Assembly: GCF_031755915.1 (NCBI RefSeq)
Contig: NC_083383.1
Span: forward strand, 624,001-688,000
DNA from: Ziziphus jujuba
Taxonomy: Eukaryota; Streptophyta; Magnoliopsida; Rosales; Rhamnaceae
DNA length: 64,000 nt
Direction: 5' to 3'
How positions within the stretch are numbered: position 1 is the first letter of the stretch; each line of letters opens with the position of its first letter. The notes under the pieces are model-generated. The model worked only from the letters and a program-made list of their open reading frames with translations. It was not told the DNA's origin and did no database searches. A program made the position numbers and the translations under genes. Positions 12,084 through 25,151 of this stretch are shown here, piece by piece.

Positions 12084-13883
12084 TCATGGCCCACCCCATC
12101 TATGCCCACTAGCTTCCGACCCCTTGTGAAGTAGAACCCAAGTTCCTACTCTTCGGCGCATTTGTCACAGTCTTATAACAAAAGCTCATGTGTGTCCTTT
12201 GCTTTGCTCATAGGAAATGATATAGCAAGTGCTACACTAAACCTCTAGCACAAGAGTGATGCACAATACCAACTTATAGCACCTATTAAATATGTCCTTA
12301 GGACTATTTGTCCCTCGGAGAATAAAACCACTTTCATGGCACCTATGTTTGACTCATGGTAGACCATCGCCCATTGAAGGCTCACTTAGCCCAAGCTCAA
12401 AGCCGAAATCAACGGCCATGGAAAGCCAAACACGGACATTTCTCTAAAGAGCTTACTTAGCCACTTACTTATTGACAGTTGAAAATTTATTTCATACAAG
12501 GAATCATAATGAAATTTTCTTTAACAAACATTCATCTCTCAACTTGCCATTGACTATTCTAGTGACATTATCAAGAGATTTCCATGGTTTGAGATCAAAG
12601 ATTCCAAACTTCAAATATTTACAAAAATATTACTAAACAATTCCAAAGGTGAAGACCATCATACCATGCATGTGATGACTGAACTCATTACTTCATATAC
12701 ACTGTTATGAGATAATCACTGTCATGTTTGTAACCCAACTAAAGTAATTTAGAAAATATAATATAGTTTTTCCTCCTATATATGAAGTAGCATTAAAAAG
12801 CAAGAGTAAATAATAACCAAATTGCATTTTGATAGTGTAAAGAAAGAAACAGAGAGAGAGAGATGAGAGGTGGAGCAGAGCTTCGTAGGGTGAAGCAATG
12901 ATGAGAATGTGGTGGTGAAACGCTTGCACTTGTCAAAGTAGATTGTTTTGGTAACTAAGACCAGTCAAATAGATTCAAGGCCCATTGTAGTAGATACAGC
13001 CTTACAGCCCATCATATTATATTATATTATTTATTTGATATTTTCTCCCAAATTATGGGAAATTGAACTTATCTGGATTATTATTTTGAACTTATCTTGT
13101 TGATCAGCTGAAGTCAGGTCAGGCATCTATAAATGTCTCTTTCCCTAAGTTGGAACCTGGGATATTTGTGATTAACATTGGGTTTGGACTTTTCTCCTTC
13201 ACACTTCACAACCAACCACACCAACTTTTACCATACTTGCGCTAGCAAAATGCAGGAGCAACAGGCGGTTATGCATATCTGTCAAACCATATACATACAT
13301 AATTGATGAAAAAAATTGTTGGATTGAATGGGAAATGTCAATCACATTGACACGTACACATACATAGAGGATAAAAGTAAAGCTCGTGCGGCTGCCTTGT
13401 CTTATTTCAGAGAACATCCCAATGAGGAGTTTTTTAATTAATATTTATGTGATATTTACTAGTGTGTCCTGCTCCTTTTAAGTATAATAAAAATTTTTTT
13501 TTTTTTTTTTGATAAAAAAAGGTCATTATTATGGTTATCCTGAGTTGAGAGAGTTGTACATATCCATTCTACACCGGCCACTACGTATGCTATCAGCCTA
13601 TGGACGTCCTCAATCCTATCGTTCCCGTGAACACTAGGAGATAAAAATGGACCCATCTATAAACTTATATATTCTAGAATAATATAGATATTAGAAACCC
13701 CTGGCCACGTGTCGACGCTACATCGGTCCGGATCAAACGTGGCAATCCCTAAGTGAAGATTAATATAAGTGACTCGTTCATTCTCCAGACCACCTACACA
13801 CACACATATAATGCACAAAAAAAGAAGAGGAAAAAAAAAAAAAAAGAATAATTAAGAAGACAAAAAGATAAGAAAAGGAAAGC

Positions 13884-13932
<49 letters not shown>

Positions 13933-15406
13933 GAATGGGAATGGGAATGGGAATGAGATGAAGGAGAGTGGGAGTCACACGCTGCCTTTCAGATTCCACA
14001 CGGCTCTCTCAATAATCAAAACTTGAATCTCTCTCGTTCAAAAAATTATGCATTAATAAATAATAATAAATTCGTTTTCAACTGGAAAAAGAGAGAGCAT
14101 CTTATGGTTAAATCTCATCTGATAAATGAAGAAAAGAAGAGCAACTTGGCAGTCCTTGTCAAAGTCGCCGTGGGGTTTACGTGTCTCCCAAGCCTTTTGG
14201 CGCCTCTACAACCATCCACATTTTAACCTGTAATCATCTCTTCATCTTTAAATAAGAATTTCTCATTTTTGCACCTGGCATCCCCCACCAAACCCATCAA
14301 AACCAGCCATTTTTATTATTATATTATCATTAACCCATAACAAATATTGTACCCATCAATCGCCTTGAAATTTTGCATCAGTCAATTAACGCAGGCTTCA
14401 TAACCATTGGTCAAATCTTTTCGACCACAACATACATTTTTGAATTTAGATTCTGCAATATCTATAAATACATATATATATATATATATATATATATGTT
14501 AATTATCTATAAAGGACGAAGATCAAATATGAACACTCATCATTATATATGAATATCTCAATTTTCTTCCACAGTGCTCATTTATATATTGTAAATAGCA
14601 GTTGATGAATGGAGCAATCGAGACTCTCTTGATGAAATCTTGCTTAATTTTATAATAATACCACAAGTTGCATGCTCAAAATTATATGCTTTTTGCCACC
14701 TCATACTTCCACTCACAACCGATATATGCTAACCGAATCACTCATTTTATATATAATATGATATTTACTAATTAATACATAAAAGGCCACTCCCATGGGT
14801 TGTCTTACTTTTAAACCTCTATATCTGTGTACTTATAAAATCATGAGTCCCACGGGTTTAGTTTTTCAGAAATTCCCCAACAAGGAGTCGCCCACAATGC
14901 ACCATAGAATAAACCAGGAATCATACACGAGCACACACTCACAATCAACAGAATATTAACTTTATAAAAAGGAACACTATCCATTCTAATATGCACAAAA
15001 TATGTTCTGTACATATGCCATCATAATGCCATTCCGTTATTGCCGTCTTTCCCAACAAACCAAACCTAGCTTAGCCAAAAGCCACATAATTTCATTTCGC
15101 CTTCTTTCACTCACAATATATAAGTATATACATATATAGAAACAACCATGCATTTTCTATACTCCAAACTAGTATAAAAGGAAAGGAAGAATAACGAAAA
15201 AGAAAACAGCACGCTACTCCTTTTCTCCCAGTATTTACAATGGTAAACCAACGCGGTAACAGTATACATTATCCAACATGTTAATTGATGTTTTGTTCCG
15301 TACTATTTAATTGTTGCCGTAGTCGGGGCCTAGCTATATGTTAGATATTATTCCGAGTATTTTGGTGTTTGGAGGGGGAGTAGGTAGAAAGTAAGTAGAA
15401 ACAACC
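12084..15406. other. Intergenic, no gene seen
   Basis: Moderately AT-rich DNA. Visible items are the right target-site repeat of the LTR (12084-12088), a short (GA)n run at about 12851-12863, a poly-T tract at 13494-13510, a compound (CA)n-(TA)n block at about 13884-13931 and a (TA)n run at 14471-14496. The open frames present are short, partly microsatellite-encoded, and match no family I know. The last part (about 14900-15406) is probably the 3' flank of the PLATZ gene. Confidence 0.5.
13884..13931 (+). repeat. Compound (CA)n-(TA)n microsatellite
   Basis: About 12 CA units run directly into about 12 TA units. Confidence 0.9.
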
Positions 15407-15971
15407 TTAAAAAGGAGCCCGATGAGGTATACCCTTTCTCCTCCTGGCATTGTGGTGGTTGAAAATGGGGGGAGTAGAAGGAGAAATGCTGTTAATATTG
15501 GTGTCGTCACCAGAGCTACATGACCTCTCTCCGCCATCCACGTTAAAAATATGCCTCTTCTGAATCTTCTTTGGGGTTGATGACTCATCGGACTCTGACC
15601 CACCGTGGAAGTGGAACCCCCCATCCCTACTGTTTTTCATTCTCAGCGTAAATGTAAGATCTGGGTCACCACGCTTCATGCCTCCAAGCTAATACCAATT
15701 AAACAATATTAAGGAAACAGGGCACATGCACAAACAGAGAAAATTAATTAAGATTTTTAAACATATATATATATATATATATTACTCAGACTCTACTCTG
15801 ACAAAACAACTACTTAAAACTACCAAACCGAAACTTAAGATATAATCGATAAGAAAGAGGTTGGAAATTCCTAATTAGACAAAAGTACGAAAGAAATGAA
15901 ACCAAATGGCACGGGGGTAATGCAGATAAGGCCGCACCAAATAAAGTCAAACAAGACAGAGTAGTCTTATA

Positions 15972-16009
<38 letters not shown>

Positions 16010-16570
16010 CAGTAGTAGAAATTATTAGAAACCAAATAAAGAGGAATTGGGAAAATCAACCTTGCAACCCAATGAGCAGAATCTAAAGGAGTCGAGAAGG
16101 CTTCTGCAACAAATCTCACAAGTATTGGTAACTCCTTTTCCTGGGCGGGGCTGCGGTCGCTCGTTGAGAAATACAATTTTTGCACTGTTGATGATGTATG
16201 TCTGAATGCACGAAATGTCTATGTACCTCTGAATCTCATTCACTCTCACCACGTTATGGTATGAGGATCGTCTTATCTACAAAAATGATATATATTAAAA
16301 AAAATAAAAAGAATAAAAAAACCCCAAAACATTTACACATGAATAGTTTATATAATATATTTGTAACAATATAACAATAACAACAATTGCTTCCTCCCTT
16401 ACCTGAACAACACGATGATCTCCGTGATGGATTAAACAGTAGGAGCAAAGAGCGTTGCCCATGCAGTCCAAGCAGAACATGTTGCATTCGCTCTTATTGG
16501 AATCTCCATGAACACTACATGGAGTGAAGTAGCTGGCCCTCAGCATTGGTTTCAGCCATGGAGGTCCCAT
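15407..16570 (-). CDS. PLATZ zinc-finger transcription factor
   Basis: Three coding exons: 16570-16403, 16276-16061 and 15688-15407, joined by GT-AG introns in an intact frame (221 aa from the Met at 16570). Exon one carries GPPWLKPML, then the Cys/His-rich [16 protein letters not shown]...CSYCLIHH segment; exon two carries [28 protein letters not shown] and [20 protein letters not shown]; exon three opens [13 protein letters not shown]. These are the signature blocks of the PLATZ family, which binds AT-rich DNA as zinc-dependent transcriptional regulators in plants. Length is normal. The 5' end is uncertain: an in-frame open stretch (VSPLGGQVWKDYED) continues upstream to about 16612 without an ATG, so a short additional first exon further upstream is likely. 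The C-terminal tail is serine-rich and variable, as usual. Confidence 0.92.
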
Positions 16571-16711
16571 GTCCTCGTAATCCTTCCATACTTGCCCTCC
16601 TAATGGACTCACCTGGTTTTTTATCAAACCAGCAATCAATAATCGATTATCAATCAGCAGAGCTAAAACAGAGCAATGTCATGCCAATAATTAATATCCC
16701 TCAATCTCATC

Positions 16712-16744
<33 letters not shown>

Positions 16745-16780
16745 GGAAGAAGAATTTACATACCATCCCTTTTCTATTTT

Positions 16781-16813
<33 letters not shown>

Positions 16814-19315
16814 TGGTGATGATGGAGGCTGTTGATTGTCGATAGCGAGAGACTGCCCTGCTCCCAATCAACAAATACCAAGAGAGGATGAATCCTGCAG
16901 AAAGCACGACACCAAACATTACCAAACCCAATCACCTTCCCAAGTAATTACACCACACCATACCATACTATGTCATACCTTCAAATACCCTTTAGGGATG
17001 GAAATCGACAACAAAAGCTTCCAAGAGTCAAAGTGATAAAGAGATTGAAGGAGAAGCCCTTACATTACAAAACAAAAAAGCTTTACTAATATTAATTTCG
17101 TATATGGTTACCATCCTATGTACTGCTCTAGAATGGGAAAGAGGTGTAAAAGAGGAAATCACAGCTTATTGTTAAATAAAAAGATTTTAAGGCGGTCACT
17201 CGAACCAGCATACCAAATTATATGTTAATAAAATAAAAGAGGAAAAGAAAGGCAAAGGAAACGTGCCCGCTTTTTATAACAGCCGAATTTATCGACGGAC
17301 TTCAATGGGGACAGCAATGATCCAAAGATTCCGTCTTTATTTACAACCGTCCGATCACATCAATGGACCTTTGCGATCTGACATGCGACTGTTTTGTTGC
17401 TCAACCGTTGGATTGGAGAGGGGCCGTTCCTCTTTCACTTTCGATATGTGGGCCCTCTCCTTCGTTTGCATGATGATCTTGAGGATTTGCGAACGCCGCC
17501 AAATTACACGTATGTACCGTGCGGCGCTTTCTTAAGCTTCGTATTCGTGACATGGTTGGTTAGTCAACTCGGCCATCCATGCTTTGACTTGGGATTTTTT
17601 ATTTTGTTTTTCTTTAAAGAGCTTTCTACTTTCCCTGAAAAAGATAACAAGAGAAGGTTAACACTGAATCCCCTGGTGTTTGTTGCAGTGCGATAAACAG
17701 GAATCTAACTGGGGGGAAATTGTGTTTTAAAAAGAAAATTATAAATTATAAAAAAAAATTAAAAAAAGAAAAAAAAAAAAACTTGCTAATAAGGGTAAAA
17801 GAGAATTCTGATTCTTAACGAGATTTTTTTTTTCTTTGTTTTTTTTTTTAGCCTTCTGTGTGTAAATTGAATTTGTGAAAGGCTTTGCAACTGTCAGCTG
17901 TGGGAAGCCTGAATTTACGAATTGGGCCAAATTTTATCATCACAAAGACGTACCCAAGCCTAACCATTAGCCCACGAGCATATTACTAAACAGTGGGCTG
18001 ACGACCACATGTGGAGGGAATGTCTCGGGGTTGTGAAAAAGCTAACAACATGAGAAAACCAACAAGAAGAAGAACCAAAATGGCTTGGAATTGGATCGAC
18101 AATTTCCTTTCTGGTGTTTTCAACATTTCCTTCACTATCCCAACCCAAAAAAAAAAAAAAAAAAAAAAAAGTCATTTTAATAAAATGGAAAGTTAGAACT
18201 TAAAAAAACCTTTTTACAGATGATAATTTCAGATAACCAAATTAAACCGAATAGAGTTTATAATACCTTGGAATTCATCAGACTAATTAAAATAGTATAG
18301 GAATAAGCAGAAAGCGGACAACAGAGAGAGCCTGATTGCGGGCTCAACCTTAGTTATCCTGGTGAAAATGAATTGGTTGGTTGGTTGCAATTGGCTTGGG
18401 GAGAAATTATTTGCTTTTAGGTTTGGACGTTGGAGTCATGAGAAGCAACAAACTGAACTTGTGGCTGATGAAAACAACGATATTAACCATATTTAGTGGA
18501 AATAACTGCAGCTAATTATCGTGGAGAGTTGGCGTAGAGTTATACGTTTCTTTCTTTACAACATAAATTATGATGTCTGGATCCGAAATCTTTTTGTGTG
18601 TATTATTAATTAAACGGTTTTATAAATGGCGTATAAAACACCCACCAACCATGAATTGATTACCAAAAATAAAAAATAAAAAGAAAGAGAAAAGCAATTT
18701 TTAATCATTTCATATATCCACGATTCACATGGGCATCCTGGATGCACTCTTGATTACTTTATAGAAATCAAGTAATTCGCCCTATAAAAAAGCAGAGCAG
18801 CAACCATACCAAAAGCCTTTACAGAAATTCTATTAAAAATAAAAATCGATGAAGATAAATAATTTTCTTTTTTAAAAAGTCTATTTATAAAAAAATAAAA
18901 AAAAAATAAAAAGGGAAAAGAAAAGCAAAGAAGAAACAGATACAGCATTCACTTGCTCATTAAATCACTCACAATTCACAAACTCAAACTTGTGCTTTAT
19001 ATGGTAGCCACTAGACAAATCAAAATCGCAAATCTGGAACAGTCGGGAGGACTGGGATCCTGGACCATGGTCTTGGTGTCTGTGTGCGTTTGAAAGATTT
19101 GGTACATGGAATTTGGCATTGTAAGTTTTGAACCACCACTAGAATTCAACAATCCAAAAAGGATACTGGTGGCCAGGGAAACAAGAGGTGAATGAATTTT
19201 AATGCAGAGGAAGCCAAAGATACAAGGATGTAACGAAGAATGAATAAGAATTAGATGATGATATATAAATTGGAATATTTAGCATAATGTGTATATATAT
19301 ATATATATATATATG
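16571..19315. other. PLATZ upstream region and intergenic DNA
   Basis: Contains the presumed 5' end and promoter of the PLATZ gene, with (GA)n at about 16711-16747 and (TA)n at about 16783-16811. Further on are poly-A tracts (18149-18170), GC-richer promoter-like DNA at about 17260-17560, and a (TA)n run at 19292-19314 just after the GALS stop codon. No further coding region is supported. Confidence 0.5.
16711..16811 (+). repeat. (GA)n and (TA)n microsatellites upstream of PLATZ
   Basis: A GA-rich run (with a few GG/AA interruptions) is followed after about 35 bp by a run of about 14 TA units. Both lie where the first exon, first intron or leader of the PLATZ gene is expected. Confidence 0.85.
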
Positions 19316-21047
19316 CTAATTATTGTCATTGCGAAGCTGGAAATGGAATGGAATGCCAATGGAATTGCGTTCGAATTCCTTGATGGTGTTGGCCAGGTTC
19401 TTCATGTTATCATCGCAGACATAAGGGATGTTGTTATACCAAGTGACATTGTCGTTGGTAGCACGTAAAGGCAGGAACTCCCTGCAGGGATCGCCCAGTA
19501 CAGAAATGGAGTTGTGGTAGTGGTAGTACCGAATCCTAGTCTCCGTCTTGTGTAAGGTTTTCCCGATTACATTCTCCGACATGTGTACCCCAGCTGCGTA
19601 CGCATTCTTGGCCTGAATTGCATACTTTCTATCCCGTCGGAGTCCCGTGCGTGAGTCCCTGAACACCAGCTTCTCGATACCCCATTCGGCCCTGAAGTAT
19701 ATGATGAAATTTCCACTTCTTAATTTCCATAAATTCCCAATATTAATCAAGATATAGAAAATCTAGAATCTAAATCGATCGAGAGTATGGAATAGTTATA
19801 AATCAAATTTAATTTAATTGAAGTAGAAGTAGACTAGGCAAGGTAGGTAGGGTACGTACGTACCTGGAAGTAGAGGAATGGTTGAGACAGAGCACGCTGG
19901 ACATTGGATTCTGCTCGATGGTGAACTGAGTGTAGTCGGAGAAGTCATTCAATACGGATTCCAGGGTGTTGCCATGGGGTAAGTAAATATACTCATCCAC
20001 ATCGAAGTAAAATGTCCAATTTGCGGAGAATCTGTAGCGGTGAAGACAATCGTTGACAACGAGGAATTGGTTGTAGTAGTAGCCATCAAATTCCGCCTGC
20101 GCTCTGATATCCTGAACGGTGGCCCGGCCGGCTTGGACCCAGGGCTCCAGCGCCGACCTCACCTCAGGGGATACCCCACCGGCGTCGTGGAAGACGAAAT
20201 GGGACTTGGGCCCGAAGAACCAGGCGTGGTATGCCATCCATTCCCTGATCCTAGCCGCGCTTAGATTCCCGTACAGAGACGACCCACAATACAGATAGTC
20301 GTACTCGTAAGGAGGGTGGTACTTGGTCTCGTTGTAGCTTCCAGGTGCTTCCTCCAGAGCCGTGAACTTTTCGAGCCTCCTGGGGGATTCACTGTAGTAG
20401 GCATTGATGGTGAGCTTGCCACCGGAGTTGTCTGCGTTGGGATTGAATTGGAAAGTGCAGTTGACGACCACCACAGTGTAAAGCCGGCCATAGCCCCAGT
20501 CGGGAAGCATTTTATAAGCCAGGGCCCTGATAGAAGAGCCATTGTTGGAGATCCACTCGCATTTGAACCATGGTCGCCCGTACACGTGAAGAGGTTTCGA
20601 AGCAAGGCCGACCACTGCGAAGGTCCTGGGACCGCCGCGGTACGCCCCCATTTGGACAAACAGGGCCGCGGCGTTGCCATACGCTTGGAATGTTCGCTTA
20701 TTGCTACTCTTATTATGATTATTAGCAGTATTAGTATTACTAGTATTAGCATTGTTATTATAGGAGCTTGAGCTAATTGGCCTCGGGATATCGTCTATGT
20801 TGATGTTGATGTTTATGTTGTTGGGCTTGAGTTTGGGGGTGGAAGTGCTATTCCCAATGGTGGAATCGCAGGAGCGAGTGGTGGATAAGAGGTTCTGGTA
20901 GTAAGGAGGGAGGTTCCAGATGAGCATGACGAATGTGAGGGCTAGTAATGTGGCCACAAGGGGCTTCTTTTCTAAGCATGCTCCCACCAGTTTTCCGACG
21001 GAGGGCCCCGGGACGGCTACTGCTGGGCCTGGGCCGTCCTTCCTCAT
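19316..21047 (-). CDS. GALS1-like: Galactan beta-1,4-galactosyltransferase, GT92 (GALS-like)
   Basis: Two exons, 21047-19864 and 19691-19316, separated by a 172 bp GT-AG intron that splits an Arg codon; 519 aa in total. It is a type II membrane protein: short N-terminal tail, one membrane segment (about residues 28-46, LVATLLALTFVMLIW) followed by NLPPYYQNL, an Asn/Ser-rich stem (about 75-120), then the catalytic DUF23/GT92 domain with FYFDVDEY at 346-353, whose DVD (349-351) is the metal/UDP-sugar binding motif. Exon two has WGIEKLVFRD, RRDRKYAIQ and GVHMSEN, typical of GALS proteins. The Arabidopsis family elongates beta-1,4-galactan side chains of rhamnogalacturonan I from UDP-galactose in the Golgi; the same role is inferred here. 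The stem contains NININI and repeated Asn/Thr units encoded by microsatellite-like DNA. Start chosen at MRK, as in known members. Confidence 0.93.
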
Positions 21048-21144
21048 CCGTTTGCTTCCCTCTCTAGCTCTGTTTTCTCAGTCCTCACTCTACCCTTTGT
21101 CGGCGGAGGATGATGAATCTCGATGGTGATGAACTTCATGGTAC

Positions 21145-21175
<31 letters not shown>

Positions 21176-21642
21176 AAAATTACTAGTATTACAATAGCAC
21201 AATTATAAAAAAGAAAAAAAGAAAAAAAGGTCGTATGGGGGTCAGAGGCCACTGTGTCCCCTATCCATCCATCGGTTAGACTCGTGCTGTTATTGGTCAG
21301 ACTTCTGGCCTCTATGCAATTAGGCAATTTTGAGGTATCTGATCTGTATGTATTTTTGGGTTTAGATCTTCTCCAAATTACCCAACTGACATTGCCTTAT
21401 TTTTAAGTCCCTTTACGTCTTCTTCTTGATCTTGCAAACGTCAATTATGCGGCTTCCAAAGTGTAGCTACGGGTTTTCTTACAAATTCATGAGTTATTAA
21501 TAATAATAATAATAATCCCTCTCACTAGAAAATGCAATACAAATTAAATTCAAGTTTAAATCAGAAATATGAGTGCATATTAGAAGGAAAAATGCTCCAA
21601 ATACCAGTAGATCTGGAATTGCTCTTTATGAGGGTTTGGATT

Positions 21643-21675
<33 letters not shown>

Positions 21676-22745
21676 GCGTCGACATGGAAGGAAAGCCAAA
21701 GTTATACATATGATTGGGCATAGTTTTCATATCTTGTTTGATTTGTGAATACTCTATCGCTTTTTCAGAATTCAAAAATAGTAAACTCAATAATATTTAT
21801 TTATTTATTTTGAAAAAGGAAAAGAAAAAGAAATGAACGGTTATGGTGGTGGCTGGTCCCCAGGCACAATGATTGAGAGTGGGTCCGGGTCCTGGTCCTT
21901 TTTCACCTTTGCTGATTACCGTTAAACAAGTTGAAGTTGTAAATCTTAATTGGATTGGATTTTATCATATTTTTATATTACGAATTATTAAAAAGCTGAG
22001 TTGATCAGGTGAAAAATGAGAATCAAAAGGGCAAAACGGAGATCACAGTGGACCCTGGTTTGGGGCTATAGTTAGATTCTAACGTTGCTGCACTGCAGCC
22101 CAATATTGTCGGTGGCTCCAATTTGCAGTCAGATAATTGATAATCAGCCTCCCAAAAGAATATATTCAACCTCTCCACTTTGAATTGTATCGATTAATGT
22201 CCCAATTTAATTTAAATTTTGTCTAATTATACACATCCATCCATGTTATTGAATCTCAATTTCCGCCTCTCATGTATAACTTTTGTTTGTCTACAGATGG
22301 AAATTAGTTTTCTACCTATCTAGTTGTAGAATGAAATTAATATTTAAAATAATATAAAAATTAACAAACTCTCAGCGTTATTTATTATTATTATTATTTT
22401 ATTTTTTTGTGAATAATAGTATAGTTAATTTGGTTGGCAGGACATTTTGGCAGCACCCCATATATCCTTCACTGATCCACTCCAAAGTGTTGGACCGTTG
22501 CCATATATTCCTATATATTATATGCATGGCCTGTTTTAGACAAAACTATTGACCTTGCATAAACTCAACAACTAAGCTCACCCACTTGTTTTCTCAACAT
22601 TTTGTCCTGTTCTTTGTCTCAGCTGTCGGTAGATAAAATGAGACGACCTTCGCTTTCCAATAATTTTCTCTTCATTATGCATGCTACGGATGATTCTTTC
22701 CCTCACTTCTTTCATTTAGCTTAACTTCAACCTTGTTTCAATATA

Positions 22746-22785
<40 letters not shown>

Positions 22786-23821
22786 TATAAACTAAACCAT
22801 AATTCATTGTCTTTGTATTTACTTTGATTGTTAACAGAAATTAGCAATTCGCCACAAAATCAATATTAAATTCCAGTTCTCTCAAATTGTAACAATGCAT
22901 TCGTATATACATATATATATATATATATAATTAAAACACAAATGCATATGTTTTCTTTGGTTTTGATTTTAGCCCTTTAGGAAAGCAAACGAAAGAAAGC
23001 GAAGCAATCAAGAGGTCGCCGGAGGGTAAATCGGTAATTCTGCAATTTGTTAGAATGGTGACACAGCGTATGGTCAATTGGGTTTTGGGTATGAACCGGC
23101 TCCCACATCACTATCGCCGATGAGAGAGTCCATACTTATAATGGACCAGATTTCTTTGCCATTTCCAGCCCTGGGAGACAGAAGGCTTCTCCTTTGGGTT
23201 GACGCGTCTCAGGCCCACCAACTCTCTACTTGCACCTGACCTCAGCTGACCATCCAACATTTTTATCTTTTTCGAATGTTTACAACGTGTGTATGTGTTA
23301 TATAACCTCATAAACAAGAAACAAAAAGGAAGAAATATAAACAAACAAACAAAAAATATATTAATGTATAAAAGGATTATTATTATTATTTTATGAAAAA
23401 AGGAGATGAAAAATGAAATAGAGAAATAAAGATAAACGAAAAAAGAACATTATGAGTTGGCAAGGAGGAGGTTAAATGCATGATTGCCAACATTTCTAGT
23501 GTGGTCGGATATATGATTGTATAGCAACTGGTGTCGAATAACGAGTGTATACAAGTGTAAGATACCTGCTATCAAAAAGTATTGCTTGGAAAAGTTGCAA
23601 AAATAGGGTTAAAAGTCTAAAAAGATAGAATACCTTCTTTTTCTTTCTAGTTTCGTTTGTGCATCTTTTGGCGTAGATGGGATATGAAGGAGGAAAAAAA
23701 AAAAAAAAAAACCCACTGTCTTGGAATAACTTGACTTAATAATAATAATCGGGCATCAGTCACTTTTCTAAGAAATTGCTGTGGCACATAGATAAATATA
23801 AAACGTAATTGATTTAATATA

Positions 23822-23861
<40 letters not shown>

Positions 23862-24645
23862 AGAGAGAGAGAGAGAGTATTTTGATGTATAAAGAAATAT
23901 AGTTATTAATATTAATGAGTAATTAGTGCACATCCCCATCTGTAATGAATCTTCGACAATTGAATTCAAGAAAGAAAAGGAAGCAACATTTTCTATGATT
24001 TGGCTTTAAAATGGAATATTTGAAAGAAGTGTCGCCGAGGGAAAAGAAAGTTTCTTACTTAGCACATGCAACTTCTCGTGATTAAAGTGGGAGAAGAGAA
24101 AACCTTGACTTTTGGTGCAGGCTGCGGTATCTATCTGCGTATTTTCCTGTCCTTGAGAGCCTTTTGAGTGTGTGCATTGTCCACCTAGCAACTACCTACC
24201 ATCTCCCTTCGGGCCCCTCGGGAATCGATCGACACTGTGTCTGGGCCCCATTTATGTATAATATTATAATTGAATACATATGCTCATGTTGGCTTCCAAA
24301 GGGACAGCAAATTAACTGATTATAACACCCTTAATTTCTAAATTAGAGTATGTCATAATTATTAGTTCAGCAGGCATCAAGTAACTATGGTTTATCTAAC
24401 TAGTTAAATTAGTATTACTACCTTTATTTGCAAAATTAATTAATTAATTGTTAATTAGTAATGCATGCGTACATGCCATATTTTCAAAAGAGGGGTCCAA
24501 AGTCCGAATAGTATAATCAGCTTTTGTAGCATAAATATGTTCTCCTCTGGCTTTGAATTTGCACCACCCAAACAAATTAAGCAGAGAGAGGGAGGGGCAG
24601 AGAGAGAGAGAGAGAGAGCAACAAATTAAATTTAAAGGGTCGATC
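21048..24645. other. Intergenic between divergent GALS and DC1 genes
   Basis: Should contain both promoters, since GALS reads left and DC1 reads right. Repeats: (TA)n near 21148-21173, (TTA)n at about 21646-21676, (TA)n at 22749-22771 and 22913-22929, a (TA)n at about 23828-23859 directly followed by (GA)n, and a (GA)n at about 24599-24618 in the likely DC1 leader. No other coding sequence recognised; a 22-codon ATG frame at 23055 was noted but not accepted. Confidence 0.5.
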
Positions 24646-25109
24646 ATGATGATGATGAAGAATGTTAGCAATAAACCATTGAACAACACAAGGACGTTTG
24701 TGCTAAACAAGTCCCCTTCAATGGATCTCCAAACTCCTCCTCAGCTACCTTCAACGTCGAAATCGTATGTTCCAAAAAAGTCTCCCCTGCAGCAGCTGGA
24801 ATTGGCAGCCTCTCCTCAACTGGTGGTGGGGGAGGAGATCCTCCATTTCGGTCATCCACAGCACCCACTTTCCAAACTCAACCTGCCTGACCGCTTTACC
24901 TGCTCCGGCTGCAAGGAACACGGCGCAGGCAAGCGCTATACTTGCCAACAATGTGATTTTCAGCTGCACGACTTCTGTGCTTTGCCACCCTCTGCCCTCT
25001 GCAGAAACCCCTTCCACTACCAACACCAACTTGTTTTCTATAGTAAGCCAGGTAAGTAGCCGATCTGCTTAGTTTCAATTAATCATTATAATATTGATAA
25101 TTTTAATTG

Positions 25110-25151
<42 letters not shown>

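Noticed and set aside
16571..16612. Possible extension of PLATZ exon 1 to an upstream start
   Set aside because: The frame is open but has no ATG, and the apparent AG before GTGAGTCC at about 16612 lacks a good pyrimidine tract, so the extension was described but not annotated as coding.
16546..16845. 99-codon forward frame over the PLATZ first exon
   Set aside because: It is antisense to PLATZ and its second half translates GA and TA microsatellites.
20040..20771. Open frames of 74-163 codons on both strands inside the GALS exon
   Set aside because: They overlap a confidently assigned catalytic domain and have no family resemblance of their own.
23055..23123. 22-codon ATG frame (MVTQRMVNW...) in balanced sequence
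   Set aside because: Too short to support, no conservation information, and no clear promoter; could be an upstream frame of nothing visible.
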